From Chloroflexota bacterium (GTDB taxonomy: Bacteria > Chloroflexota > Anaerolineae > Aggregatilineales > Phototrophicaceae): DNA of 15,985 nt. The notes beneath the pieces are model-generated. The model searched no databases, was not told the DNA's origin, and was given only the letters and a program-made list of their open reading frames with translations. The DNA lies in NCBI GenBank assembly GCA_026706395.1, contig JAPOYU010000034.1, positions 1 to 15,985 of the forward strand, written 5' to 3'. Positions 8,030 to 15,212 of this stretch are shown piece by piece. The translations under genes were made by a program, and so were the position numbers. The stretch's first letter is position 1, and every line of letters starts with the position of its first letter.

Positions 8030-9082
8030 TCAATTGACACACGGTTCAGTTTTGATTGGCGCACGCGCGCCGGCCTCATTCGACTTCACCGCTGCCAGCA
8101 TGATCTCCGTCACATGCCGCGCCGTCCACAGATTGGAAATCTCAGGCTGCTTGGCTTTCCTGATGCAAGATAGCCACTCCGCATGTTGATTGACGACCGG
8201 TGGGGCGTCGACCTTGTCGACTATGGGTTCCGCCCATTCCCTTTCGAAGGAACTGGGACGGATGTAATAGATTGCTTCGTCGTTTCGCTTTATCAGCTTG
8301 CCCGCCGTTCCGTGAACGCGCAAATAGGACGATCGCGCCGGATCACACCAGCCTGTTTCAGCCGTCGCCAGCGCGCCATTTGACATCTCCAGAATTAAAG
8401 TCGCTGTATCTTCCATCGCCGTCGGTTTGTCGACCGTGCGCATCCGCGCAGTAACGAAGTCAACTTTGCCCAGAAGCGCAACGATATTGGCTATGGAATA
8501 CACACCCATATCGATCAAAGCGCCACCGCCCGCCGTATCGGCATCGTAAAACCAAAAATCATTTTCCACGCGCTGTTCTTCAAAGCTGTCTGTCACCTCA
8601 GCATAATAGACTTCAGGTCCGCCGTGGCTATGGCGGGCGAAGGCTCCGGAGATTTTGCCAACGGCTCCCGCCGTCAACTGCCGGCGCATCTCATAAACGA
8701 ACGCATCAAACGAAGGGCGACAGTACACCACCTGGTCGGGTCGAGTTTCGCTAGCCGTGACTAACTGATCGGCCTCGTCTATCGTCGTGCAAAGCGGCTT
8801 CTGCATGAAAAGATGCAAGCCTCGGTCGAGCACAGCCAGACCGGCCTGAGCGTGCAATGGATGCGGTAGCGCGACAATCACCGCATCCAAGGCGCTATCG
8901 TTGAGCAGATCAGAATAATTTGTCGAATATCGCGGCACGGAATACCGCTCGCAGAGCAGCCGGAGACGTCTCTCCCTGCGCCCGCAGATATGCGTGACGC
9001 GCATGCCATCGACAAGCGCAATCTCGGGCAGATGGCTCAGAGCCGCGATACCGCCGGCGCCAAGTATGCCAACATTAAGCAT
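8030..9082 (-). CDS. Gfo/Idh/MocA family NAD(P)-dependent sugar/polyol oxidoreductase
   Basis: The 350-residue product begins with a Rossmann dinucleotide-binding motif (GILGAGGIAALSH, residues 5-17) and ends with the family's alpha/beta C-terminal domain. The catalytic lysine is K95, but in the motif Q-K-P instead of the usual E-K-P. The second active-site stretch GGGALIDMGVYSI (185-197) is present, with D191 and Y195. Members oxidise or reduce a hydroxyl/keto group of sugars, inositols or sugar acids; the substrate is not readable. The ATG at 9080-9082 overlaps the end of the isomerase gene by 8 nt, and its GAGG site lies inside that gene, so the two are probably translationally coupled. 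No export signal. Pairing with a TIM-barrel isomerase/epimerase is common in inositol and rare-sugar catabolism. Confidence 0.9.
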   Translation of the reverse strand: MLNVGILGAGGIAALSHLPEIALVDGMRVTHICGRRERRLRLLCERYSVPRYSTNYSDLLNDSALDAVIVALPHPLHAQAGLAVLDRGLHLFMQKPLCTTIDEADQLVTASETRPDQVVYCRPSFDAFVYEMRRQLTAGAVGKISGAFARHSHGGPEVYYAEVTDSFEEQRVENDFWFYDADTAGGGALIDMGVYSIANIVALLGKVDFVTARMRTVDKPTAMEDTATLILEMSNGALATAETGWCDPARSSYLRVHGTAGKLIKRNDEAIYYIRPSSFEREWAEPIVDKVDAPPVVNQHAEWLSCIRKAKQPEISNLWTARHVTEIMLAAVKSNEAGARAPIKTEPCVN

Positions 9083-9908
9083 TGATGTATCCTCGCAAGA
9101 AGGCGTAGCTGCGCCTTATTGAGCCGATCATGTCTTCGTTACCCGTCTCGTCTTCAATCGCAAGTACGCCGCTGTAGCCAATATCTCTGAGCGCTTGAAT
9201 ATACTCGTCCCAGGGCACCAAACCTTCGCCGCAAGTCGCTTGCCGCGTTTCCGGGTTCCAGTCTTTAGCGTGGGTATGAATGATTTTGTCGCCGAGAATA
9301 TGGACACCCTGGATTGTTCCGACTTCTGAACCGAATTGAAGCAGATTGCAGGGATCGTAATTGACTTTCAGCCAGGGACTACCGACCTCGTCAATGAAAT
9401 CTCCCAGGGCTTTAGGCGTTTCCTGACCCGTCTCCAAAGCGAAATACACGCCAACCTTGGCGCCGTGTTCAGCAATCTCGCCTACCGAACCGAGAAGAAT
9501 CTCGTAAGCCGGGTCGGCACGGTCTTCGGGCAGCAGGCCGGCGTGCGTCGTAACGATATTGCCTCCTAGTTCGGCGGTGGTATCCAGCGCCTGCTTGGTC
9601 TTGTCGATCCGCCAGCGCAAGCCCTCGCTTTCTTCCAACCCCCCATACGTCACCGCGCCCTTCAACTGCGCGCAGAAGCCACTGAACGACAGCCCCAGCG
9701 ACTCGGCGATCTTCACTGCTTCCCGGCGGTCGGCAGCCGTGCCAACTTCCGGATCAAGTATGCAGGGGCTAAACTCGAAGTCGACAATCCAGGGCTGCAC
9801 CGATGTACATCCGGTTTCCGCCGCGATTTCCATCTGCCGCGCCAAAGCCGCAACATTCGGCGTCGCGCCAAGCGTCCAGAGCGCGCAGCCAATTGATAAC
9901 TGGCTCAT
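9075..9908 (-). CDS. Sugar phosphate isomerase/epimerase, xylose-isomerase-like TIM barrel
   Basis: This 277-residue protein belongs to the AP-endonuclease-2/xylose-isomerase-like barrel family, which isomerises, epimerises or dehydrates sugars and inositol derivatives using a divalent metal. Probable ligands are E159 (FALETGQE), D185 (VNYDPCN), H211 and H213 (IIHTHAKDW) and E252 (LAIEDETG). GEGLVPW (227-233) is the usual loop near the active site. The ATG at 9906-9908 has a strong GGGAGGG site 4-5 nt upstream. It is the first gene of a two-gene operon with the overlapping Gfo/Idh/MocA gene. An extended -10 promoter and an inverted repeat lie directly upstream. The family is too varied in substrate to name the reaction. 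Confidence 0.88.
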   Translation of the reverse strand: MSQLSIGCALWTLGATPNVAALARQMEIAAETGCTSVQPWIVDFEFSPCILDPEVGTAADRREAVKIAESLGLSFSGFCAQLKGAVTYGGLEESEGLRWRIDKTKQALDTTAELGGNIVTTHAGLLPEDRADPAYEILLGSVGEIAEHGAKVGVYFALETGQETPKALGDFIDEVGSPWLKVNYDPCNLLQFGSEVGTIQGVHILGDKIIHTHAKDWNPETRQATCGEGLVPWDEYIQALRDIGYSGVLAIEDETGNEDMIGSIRRSYAFLRGYINA

Positions 9909-9922
9909 TCGACCCTCCCTCT

Positions 9923-9938
9923 GTTTCCAAATAGAAAC
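9923..9938 (-). promoter_or_regulatory. Operator-like inverted repeat (GTTTC-N6-GAAAC)
   Basis: GTTTC at 9923-9927 and GAAAC at 9934-9938 are perfect inverted arms separated by 6 nt. On the minus strand the repeat lies about +5 to +20 from the transcription start predicted by the adjacent TGTTATAAT, and between it and the ribosome site. That is a classic position for a repressor. The symmetry suits a dimeric helix-turn-helix regulator; no regulator gene is in the window. Confidence 0.4.
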
Positions 9939-9948
9939 TCACTGTCGC

Positions 9949-9957
9949 ATTATAACA
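9949..9957 (-). promoter_or_regulatory. Extended -10 promoter of the isomerase/oxidoreductase operon
   Basis: The minus strand reads TGTTATAAT, a perfect TATAAT preceded by TG with the one-base spacing of an extended -10. Only a poor -35 (ATGTCG at 9972-9977, read on the minus strand) is found 17 nt upstream, which extended -10 promoters tolerate. The predicted start is near 9942, giving a leader of about 34 nt to the isomerase ATG. Confidence 0.5.
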
Positions 9958-10019
9958 AACGCGAGGACCGGCGACATCCACTAGGCCGCCGCTTGCCCCT
10001 ACAACGATTCTTTCGTGGT

Positions 10020-10037
10020 TGGGGGAAAGCGCCCCCA
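10020..10037. repeat. Inverted repeat TGGGGG-N6-CCCCCA abutting a -35 element
   Basis: TGGGGG (10020-10025) and CCCCCA (10032-10037) form a perfect 6-bp inverted repeat with a 6-nt centre, ending one base before the TTGACA at 10039-10044. It may be an activator or repressor site for the liv operon. A terminator role is unlikely because no + strand gene lies upstream. Confidence 0.35.
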
Positions 10038-10038
10038 T

Positions 10039-10067
10039 TTGACAAGCGAGGGTGGGCAAGTTACTCT
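10039..10067 (+). promoter_or_regulatory. Candidate promoter of the liv operon
   Basis: A perfect TTGACA (10039-10044) is followed after 17 nt by TACTCT (10062-10067), which matches TATAAT in only 3 of 6 positions. If used, transcription starts near 10074 and the binding-protein mRNA has a leader of about 217 nt. The weak -10 would fit an activated promoter. Confidence 0.3.
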
Positions 10068-10290
10068 TACACTTATTGTGTCGTCTGCGCTTAAGGTTAC
10101 CCGGCGGAAGCACAATAATGAAAATTGCGCCGGTCGGAGTTCGCCGAGGGCGCCTGCGAGAGAGTGGCCGGCAACATGCCTTATGCAGTTACGCACGCCG
10201 AACTCTTGCTTGAGGCGCAGTTTCACGGGTATTGGTCTGTGGCATATTGCGGCAGCTGATATGACTATTGGATTATATGGAGGCACTAAA

Positions 10291-11628
10291 ATGAAGCGCA
10301 GCGCGTTTTTCATCAGGCTTGTCGTACTCCTTGCGATGATCACCCTGTTGCCATTCGCTACAGTACAGGCAGATGGTCACTGCGAATTCGCGGATTACAC
10401 GATCATGATCGGTGGTCTGGCGCCCCTATCGGCGCCTGGCGCGGTAGCTGGAGGCGTCGCAATGGATTGGGCCTTCAATCAGGCAGCCGCTGATATCAAT
10501 GCTGATTGCGGCGTCGCAATCGGCGGGGTTAACTACCAGATCGAAGTTGTAACGGGCGATTCCGAAGGCAGCCCGGAACGCGGTCAGGCGGTTACAGAAC
10601 GGCTGATTCAGGAAGATAAAGTTAATGCTATGGTCGGCGTGTACCATAGCGCAGTCGCTTTGGCGACAATGGGCATGTTGGAAGCGAACCAGATTCCAAC
10701 TGTTTTCTCCGAACCTTGGAACGACAACGTAAGCGCGAACGGCATCAGAGAATTCGCCGCCGCACCGCCGCGTTTTGAGGACGGCATCGATCATATCTTC
10801 CGCATCTCTCCGGCAAGTTCAATGGTCGGCAGCGTTATCGTAGACTGGTTGCTGAGCTTGGGCGTGGACGATGTAATACTGATCGTCGAGAACACCGATT
10901 ACGGTCAGCCGGCCGCAGCCGATGAATCAGCGCGCTTCGAAGCCGCCGGCGCCACAGTCTCGAAGATCGACGTCGAATTGGGCACGGAAGACTTCGTTCC
11001 GATCCTCAGCCGCATTCAAGCTCGGGCGGAACCGCCCGACGTCATTCGCATACTCGTCACCGGCGAGACTTCATTCAACCTGACGCAGCAGATGGCTGAA
11101 CTGGGCATCGCGCCGAATGAAGACACGATCTGCGTCACTAACCAGTTCGCCTTCCAATCGGATCAATACTGGGCGACCGTACCCGACGGCAACTACTGCG
11201 CGTTCAACCGGGTGGGCATAATCCCAAGCCTATTCAGCGATGCCGCCAGCGAGTTGAATGCCAAGTACGTGGAAGCATGGGGGGACAACATTCCAAGCTT
11301 CGCCATGGCATCGTATGACGCCGTCTACATTTTGAAAGACGCCATGGAGCGCGCAGGCAGCTATTCTGACGCCGCCGCCATCGTCGGAGCGATTGAAGCG
11401 ACAGATATCGAGCTGTCGCAGGGTCGCTACTACTTCGATTACGGCGCGCACAATCCGGAATTGCCAGAAGGTACGCCGGCCTTCATGTGGCATCAGTGGC
11501 CCGATCCTGTCGTCACGGTGATGCAGTATTTCGAGCCAGGCCAAAGTGGACTGGATGCGGCTGTGATCTATCCGGAGGTCTATCAGACCCACGGTACGTC
11601 CTATATCGCACCCGGTACGTCACCATAG
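10291..11628 (+). CDS. livK: Branched-chain amino acid-type (HAAT) ABC transporter substrate-binding protein
   Basis: The 445-residue protein belongs to the periplasmic-binding-protein type 1 (Peripla_BP_6) family. A Sec signal peptide is clear: positive MKRS, a hydrophobic core at about 6-23, and likely cleavage after VQA (25-27). No lipobox is seen; the first cysteine (C31) sits in DGHC, which is not a lipoprotein site. The mature part has two Rossmann-like lobes: GGLAPLSAPGAVAGG (41-55), the VGVYHSAVALA ligand loop (115-125) and VENTDYGQ (199-206). Cysteines C31/C73 and C281/C303 could form two disulfides. The ATG at 10291 has GGAGG 7 nt upstream. Genes for two permeases and two ATPases follow directly, so this is the receptor of that importer. 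The family binds amino acids, amides, urea or aromatic acids; the ligand here is unknown. Confidence 0.9.
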   Translation: MKRSAFFIRLVVLLAMITLLPFATVQADGHCEFADYTIMIGGLAPLSAPGAVAGGVAMDWAFNQAAADINADCGVAIGGVNYQIEVVTGDSEGSPERGQAVTERLIQEDKVNAMVGVYHSAVALATMGMLEANQIPTVFSEPWNDNVSANGIREFAAAPPRFEDGIDHIFRISPASSMVGSVIVDWLLSLGVDDVILIVENTDYGQPAAADESARFEAAGATVSKIDVELGTEDFVPILSRIQARAEPPDVIRILVTGETSFNLTQQMAELGIAPNEDTICVTNQFAFQSDQYWATVPDGNYCAFNRVGIIPSLFSDAASELNAKYVEAWGDNIPSFAMASYDAVYILKDAMERAGSYSDAAAIVGAIEATDIELSQGRYYFDYGAHNPELPEGTPAFMWHQWPDPVVTVMQYFEPGQSGLDAAVIYPEVYQTHGTSYIAPGTSP

Positions 11629-11641
11629 CAAGACAGAGCAT

Positions 11642-11666
11642 GGGGGCGGCATATCTTGTCGCCCCC
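11642..11666 (+). terminator. GC-rich hairpin between binding-protein and permease genes
   Basis: GGGGGCG (11642-11648) pairs with CGCCCCC (11660-11666). With a G-U and a C-G pair the stem reaches 9 bp around a 7-nt loop. It starts 13 nt after the livK stop and is followed by only TATT, so it is at best a partial terminator. Such a hairpin may also protect the livK transcript from 3' exonucleases, giving more receptor than membrane parts. Confidence 0.5.
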
Positions 11667-11727
11667 TATTAAGTGACGCAGCGAGCGCTTCTCTGGCTTG
11701 CTCCGATAAGATACGTGGTGCTGGTTT

Positions 11728-13275
11728 ATGGTTATACAAGACACTCTTTTCGTGTTATGGCTGCTGGCCGCGGGTCCCCTGTGGGCAGCGGCGGGCATGT
11801 TTCTGCTGCCATTGGTGAATAAGGGCAGCACTGACAAGGACCAAATACCCACGACTACGCTGCAAATCGCCGGTGTCATTAGCGGATTCGCTTTGGGACC
11901 GCTTGGCATCGGACTCTTTTATTTTGAGCCGGCGCTGATCCGACGCACAACGTTGACCGCTGGCATTGTCTTGACAGTCTTCGTATCTTCTCAAGTACTG
12001 GTGCGAGTCATCAATCCGGAATTGCCTTCCGGTTTATGGCTTATCCTGGCTGGTCCGCTTTGGGCGGCGCTGGCTGCTTTCTTCTTGCCACGGCAGTACC
12101 GCGCTGTCGAAGCGAACGATCAGAACGTTCTTACGGCGGCTGCGCTTGGCGGCTTCGCTATAGGACCACTGATATTCGGGTTAATGTGGCAGCGCACACC
12201 GAAGATCAACCGCGACTGGATGATCGTCCTTGGCTCACTTGGCGCTTGGCAAATCTACACGCTCTTCGCGATTCACAACGCCACCAATCCTTGTGTGGCT
12301 GCGCCCTTCCACATCACCTACTTGACCCAGCAGACGGCGAACGGAATCGTTATCGGCGCGATTTATTCTCTCATGGCGGTCGGCTTGACGCTGATCTATT
12401 CGGTACAAGGCATTGTCAGTTTCGCGCACGGCCAACTCTATATGGTGGGCGGATACTTTTCCTTTTACTTTTTGCTGCACGGCTCCAACGTCCTGACGGA
12501 ACTGACAGGCACTGAAATAAGCATCAACCCAATTTGGGGCATACCGGTTGCCGCGATCATCGTATTCATCATGGGCGCGGTCTTCGAGCGCATCTTCCTC
12601 AAGCCTATGCACGAGGGGCTTATCGAACGCGTATCCGAATACGCGATTCTGATCACATTTGGTTTCGGTTTCTTCATTGAATACACCACCCTGGCAGTTG
12701 CCGGCCCATTTCCGCAGCGCACAGACCGGTTCATCGAGATTCGCCGCTTCACACTTCAGCGCGCGGAGATCACAGATGACTTTGCCTTTGGCCCCATCAA
12801 TATCATTGGCGACCGCGCCTTCGCGATGATAGTGGGCATCATTCTGATATTCGCCCTGCTCTACTTCTTGCAGCGCACCTGGACGGGCAGAGCCTTACGC
12901 GCCACCAGCCAAGATCGGCAAGCTGCCGCGGTAACGGGCATCAATCCCACCAACATGAATACGCTGTCTTTTGCTCTCGGCTCCATGCTGGCGGCGATGT
13001 CCGGCGCCGCCCTGATCCCGATATTCGCTTGGGTGCCTTGGGTTGGGGCGGAAATGGTCGGCCGGTCTTATGTGATCGTGGTCCTGGGTGGATTGGGATC
13101 CGTGCCGGGCGCTTTGCTGGGCGGAATTATCGTTGGCATCGTCGAGGCGCTGGGCGCTGGCTGCCATCCCGACCCCAGCCGTGGCGCCGCTTACAAGGAA
13201 GCCTTTGCCTTGGTCATCTTTGCTCTGGTCCTGCTGCTCAAGCCGACCGGTCTCTTCGGAAGGGAGCAGCATTGA
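11728..13275 (+). CDS. livH: Branched-chain amino acid-type ABC permease LivH with a duplicated N-terminal membrane module
   Basis: The 515-residue product is far longer than a usual LivH (about 290-310). The LivH core starts near residue 200: NGIVIGAIYSLMAVGLTLIY (205-224), FAHGQLYMVGGY (232-243), RALRATSQDRQAAAVTGIN (388-406) and the C-terminal VVLGGLGSVPGALLGG (451-466). The first 185 residues look like six extra hydrophobic segments in two related sets of three. Copy 1 has LWLLAAGPLWAA (10-21) and GFALGPLGIGL (53-63); copy 2 has LWLILAGPLWAA (103-114) and GFAIGPLIFGL (142-152). A charged loop separates the first two helices of each copy. Six helices would keep the core's orientation. The ATG at 11728 has only a weak ribosome site but is the only start that includes the first copy. 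LivM starts 2 nt after its stop. The function of the extension is unknown. Confidence 0.9.
   Translation: MVIQDTLFVLWLLAAGPLWAAAGMFLLPLVNKGSTDKDQIPTTTLQIAGVISGFALGPLGIGLFYFEPALIRRTTLTAGIVLTVFVSSQVLVRVINPELPSGLWLILAGPLWAALAAFFLPRQYRAVEANDQNVLTAAALGGFAIGPLIFGLMWQRTPKINRDWMIVLGSLGAWQIYTLFAIHNATNPCVAAPFHITYLTQQTANGIVIGAIYSLMAVGLTLIYSVQGIVSFAHGQLYMVGGYFSFYFLLHGSNVLTELTGTEISINPIWGIPVAAIIVFIMGAVFERIFLKPMHEGLIERVSEYAILITFGFGFFIEYTTLAVAGPFPQRTDRFIEIRRFTLQRAEITDDFAFGPINIIGDRAFAMIVGIILIFALLYFLQRTWTGRALRATSQDRQAAAVTGINPTNMNTLSFALGSMLAAMSGAALIPIFAWVPWVGAEMVGRSYVIVVLGGLGSVPGALLGGIIVGIVEALGAGCHPDPSRGAAYKEAFALVIFALVLLLKPTGLFGREQH
11755..11919 (+). repeat. First copy of the duplicated membrane unit in LivH
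   Basis: Encodes residues 10-64 of LivH. Its first 19 residues align without gaps with residues 103-121, 13 of 19 identical (LW, AGPLWAA, F, LP). GFALGPLGIGLF (53-64) aligns with 142-153, 8 of 12 identical. A third hydrophobic segment (about 74-95) completes the unit. Confidence 0.75.
12034..12186 (+). repeat. Second copy of the duplicated membrane unit in LivH
   Basis: Encodes residues 103-153 of LivH and mirrors the first copy with offsets of 93 and then 89 residues. The loop between helices is four residues shorter. A third hydrophobic segment (about 164-182) follows, then a linker to the LivH core. The nucleotide sequences of the copies have clearly diverged, so the duplication is old. 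Confidence 0.75.
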
Positions 13276-13277
13276 TT

Positions 13278-14480
13278 ATGACAACCGGCAGAGTTCCGAA
13301 CTCCCTTTCACTTGCCAAGAGCTTCAAACGCCTTGAGTCGGCAATTGACAACAGTATCGGCCGCCGACGCCTTGGCTACATCGTTCTGGCGGTCATCATC
13401 CTTTTCTTTCTCTGGTTCCCCAACGACACGTCACAATCCAACTACGCCAAGACAGTTTTCATAAGTGGCTTCTTCTATGCAATTATGTCTTCCAGTTGGG
13501 CGCTGCTGGCCGGCATCGCCGGTCAATTTTCTTTCGGTCACATGGCGTTTATGGGCATCGGAGCGTACGTCGCCGGTCTCTTCGCCCGGGACGGCATTAT
13601 TTTCGCCGCCCTCGGCATCGCCATCACACCCGAGTCCATCTCCGCCATCGGTTCCATTATCATCGGCACGCTGGTCGCGGGCTTGGTCGGCCTGGTGATA
13701 GGCTGGCTTCTGCTGCGGCTACGCTCAGCATATCTGGCCTTGTTCACAATCGCCTTCTCTGAACTGTTCCGCATCATGATGTTGACCGAGTATGATTACA
13801 CTGGCGGGTCAAACGGCTTGTCGCTGCGACCTCTTCTGCAGATCGCCGATGTCGACGCGGCCCGGCAAGTCGAGTACTACTTGATGTTTGGGCTGCTCGT
13901 TGTCTGCTTGCTGGCGATGTACTGGGTCGCCAACTCGCCGATTGGTCTTTTCCTAAGAGCGATGCGCGAAGACGAAGACGCTGCCTCCGCCCTGGGCGTC
14001 AATGTCGTCCGCTATAAGATCCTGATATTCGTATTCACTAGTATGATCGTAGGCTTGGCCGGCGCTGTATTCTATAGCGATGTCGGTTCAGAGCGGATTA
14101 TCCCCGAGCAGCTTGAAGTCCTTCAGATGTCTCTCATTATCGCCTACGCCGTCATAGGCGGTATGGAGAGCCTAATCGGAGCCGCCGCGGGCGCTTTCAT
14201 CTCGCGTTACCTGCTGGAGGCCATGCGCGAAGTTGTCATCTCATTCCCCTTAGGGCTTACTTTGCCCGATGGTACTGATGCCTTTGTGTGGGAGACCGGC
14301 GCCTGGCGTTTCGCCCTCTTCGGTGTTGTCATGGTCTTCACATTGCGATACATGCGCAACGGCCTGCTCTACCCCCTCATCAATTGGTTCAGCGGACGCG
14401 ACCTGGCAATGAAGGAGACTGTCTCCAAACGCGATAGCGATGATGACTACGCTGAGCCACTGGAGGCGGGTGATGAGTAG
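13278..14480 (+). CDS. livM: Branched-chain amino acid-type ABC transporter permease LivM
   Basis: The 400-residue second membrane subunit pairs with LivH to form the translocation path. Landmarks are WALLAGIAGQFSFGHMAFMG (74-93), GGSNGL in the substrate-side loop, and the cytoplasmic coupling stretch AMREDEDAASALGVNVVRYK beginning at residue 228, which contacts the ATPases. About eight to ten hydrophobic helices are visible, with a basic N-terminal stretch and an acidic C-terminal tail (DSDDDYAEPLEAGDE). The ATG at 13278 is 2 nt after the livH stop, with AAGGGAG about 11 nt upstream inside livH. The 3' end overlaps livG by 8 nt and contains the livG ribosome site GGAGG (14462-14466). Confidence 0.93.
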   Translation: MTTGRVPNSLSLAKSFKRLESAIDNSIGRRRLGYIVLAVIILFFLWFPNDTSQSNYAKTVFISGFFYAIMSSSWALLAGIAGQFSFGHMAFMGIGAYVAGLFARDGIIFAALGIAITPESISAIGSIIIGTLVAGLVGLVIGWLLLRLRSAYLALFTIAFSELFRIMMLTEYDYTGGSNGLSLRPLLQIADVDAARQVEYYLMFGLLVVCLLAMYWVANSPIGLFLRAMREDEDAASALGVNVVRYKILIFVFTSMIVGLAGAVFYSDVGSERIIPEQLEVLQMSLIIAYAVIGGMESLIGAAAGAFISRYLLEAMREVVISFPLGLTLPDGTDAFVWETGAWRFALFGVVMVFTLRYMRNGLLYPLINWFSGRDLAMKETVSKRDSDDDYAEPLEAGDE

Positions 14481-15210
14481 TAACATCAACCTCGTGTTGA
14501 ACCGGGTTACGAAGCGCTTTGGAGGCAATCAGGCGGTGGATCATGTGTCCTTCAGCGTGACCAGGCCTGAGCTAATCGGCATGATCGGCCCCAATGGCGC
14601 TGGCAAAACGACGCTGACAAACGTCATGAGCGGCATGCTAAAGCCGACCACAGGCACCATCTACCTCAACGGCAAGCGGATTGACGGCCATCCGGCGTAC
14701 GATGTAACCCGAGCCGGTCTCGGGCGCACGTTCCAGATTACAAGAGCGCTGGGCCGAATGACCGTTATGGAAAACATGATGGTGCCCGGGCTGGCTCATC
14801 GCCCCGGGGCTAAGCGCGCAGACCTTGAAGAACGCGCGCACGAGACACTCAGCCTGCTCACCATAGATCATCTGACCAACGAATACAGCCGGGCTTTGAG
14901 CGGCGGGCAGCGGAAACTTCTCGAGCTCGGTCGTCTTCTGATGCTTGAGCCCACTGTGATCATCCTCGATGAGCCATTTGCCGGCGTCCACCCGCGCCTG
15001 CAGGAAACAATATACCAGTACATCCATCGTGTTTACGAAGATGGCAAAGCCATCATCCTGATTAGCCATGACATGGGCGCCGTGTTTGAGTTGAGCCAGC
15101 GCCTGCTGGTCCTGCATCATGGCGCCTTGATCGCCGACGGCGCGCCGCAGGTCGTAAGAAGCGACCCGGCCGTCATCGAGGCATACCTTGGCCATGACGA
15201 GGAAGACTGA
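14473..15210 (+). CDS. livG: Branched-chain amino acid-type ABC transporter ATPase LivG
   Basis: The 245-residue nucleotide-binding subunit is complete. It has Walker A GPNGAGKT (39-46), the Q-loop around Q88 (GRTFQITRAL, a LivG hallmark), signature LSGGQ (142-146), Walker B VIILDE (162-167) and the switch histidine H199 (ILISHDMG). It hydrolyses ATP on the cytoplasmic face, forming a heterodimer with LivF. I chose the ATG at 14473 over one 11 codons upstream because GGAGG lies 6 nt before it and MSSNINLVLNRVTKRFGG is a normal start. It overlaps livM by 8 nt, so the two are likely translationally coupled. Confidence 0.94.
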   Translation: MSSNINLVLNRVTKRFGGNQAVDHVSFSVTRPELIGMIGPNGAGKTTLTNVMSGMLKPTTGTIYLNGKRIDGHPAYDVTRAGLGRTFQITRALGRMTVMENMMVPGLAHRPGAKRADLEERAHETLSLLTIDHLTNEYSRALSGGQRKLLELGRLLMLEPTVIILDEPFAGVHPRLQETIYQYIHRVYEDGKAIILISHDMGAVFELSQRLLVLHHGALIADGAPQVVRSDPAVIEAYLGHDEED

Positions 15211-15212
15211 AC

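Larger units (their letters stand above)
9958..10290. other. Non-coding divergent region between the isomerase operon and the liv operon
   Basis: I find no convincing gene in this stretch. The frame of the binding protein stays open back to 10015, but that extension has no protein-like pattern and the true start at 10291 carries a signal peptide and a strong ribosome site. The region holds a perfect TTGACA, a TGGGGG/CCCCCA inverted repeat, a GC-rich two-part hairpin at 10127-10153, and a possible 31-codon reading frame at 10118-10213 that I do not call as a gene. Confidence 0.6.

Noticed and set aside
10118..10213. Small 31-codon reading frame in the liv leader
   Set aside because: Arginine-rich with only a modest ribosome site (GGAAG). 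I mention it as a possible leader peptide but cannot support it as a gene.
10015..10290. In-frame upstream extension of the binding protein
   Set aside because: The extension is basic and without family pattern, while the ATG at 10291 has a strong ribosome site and begins a textbook signal peptide.
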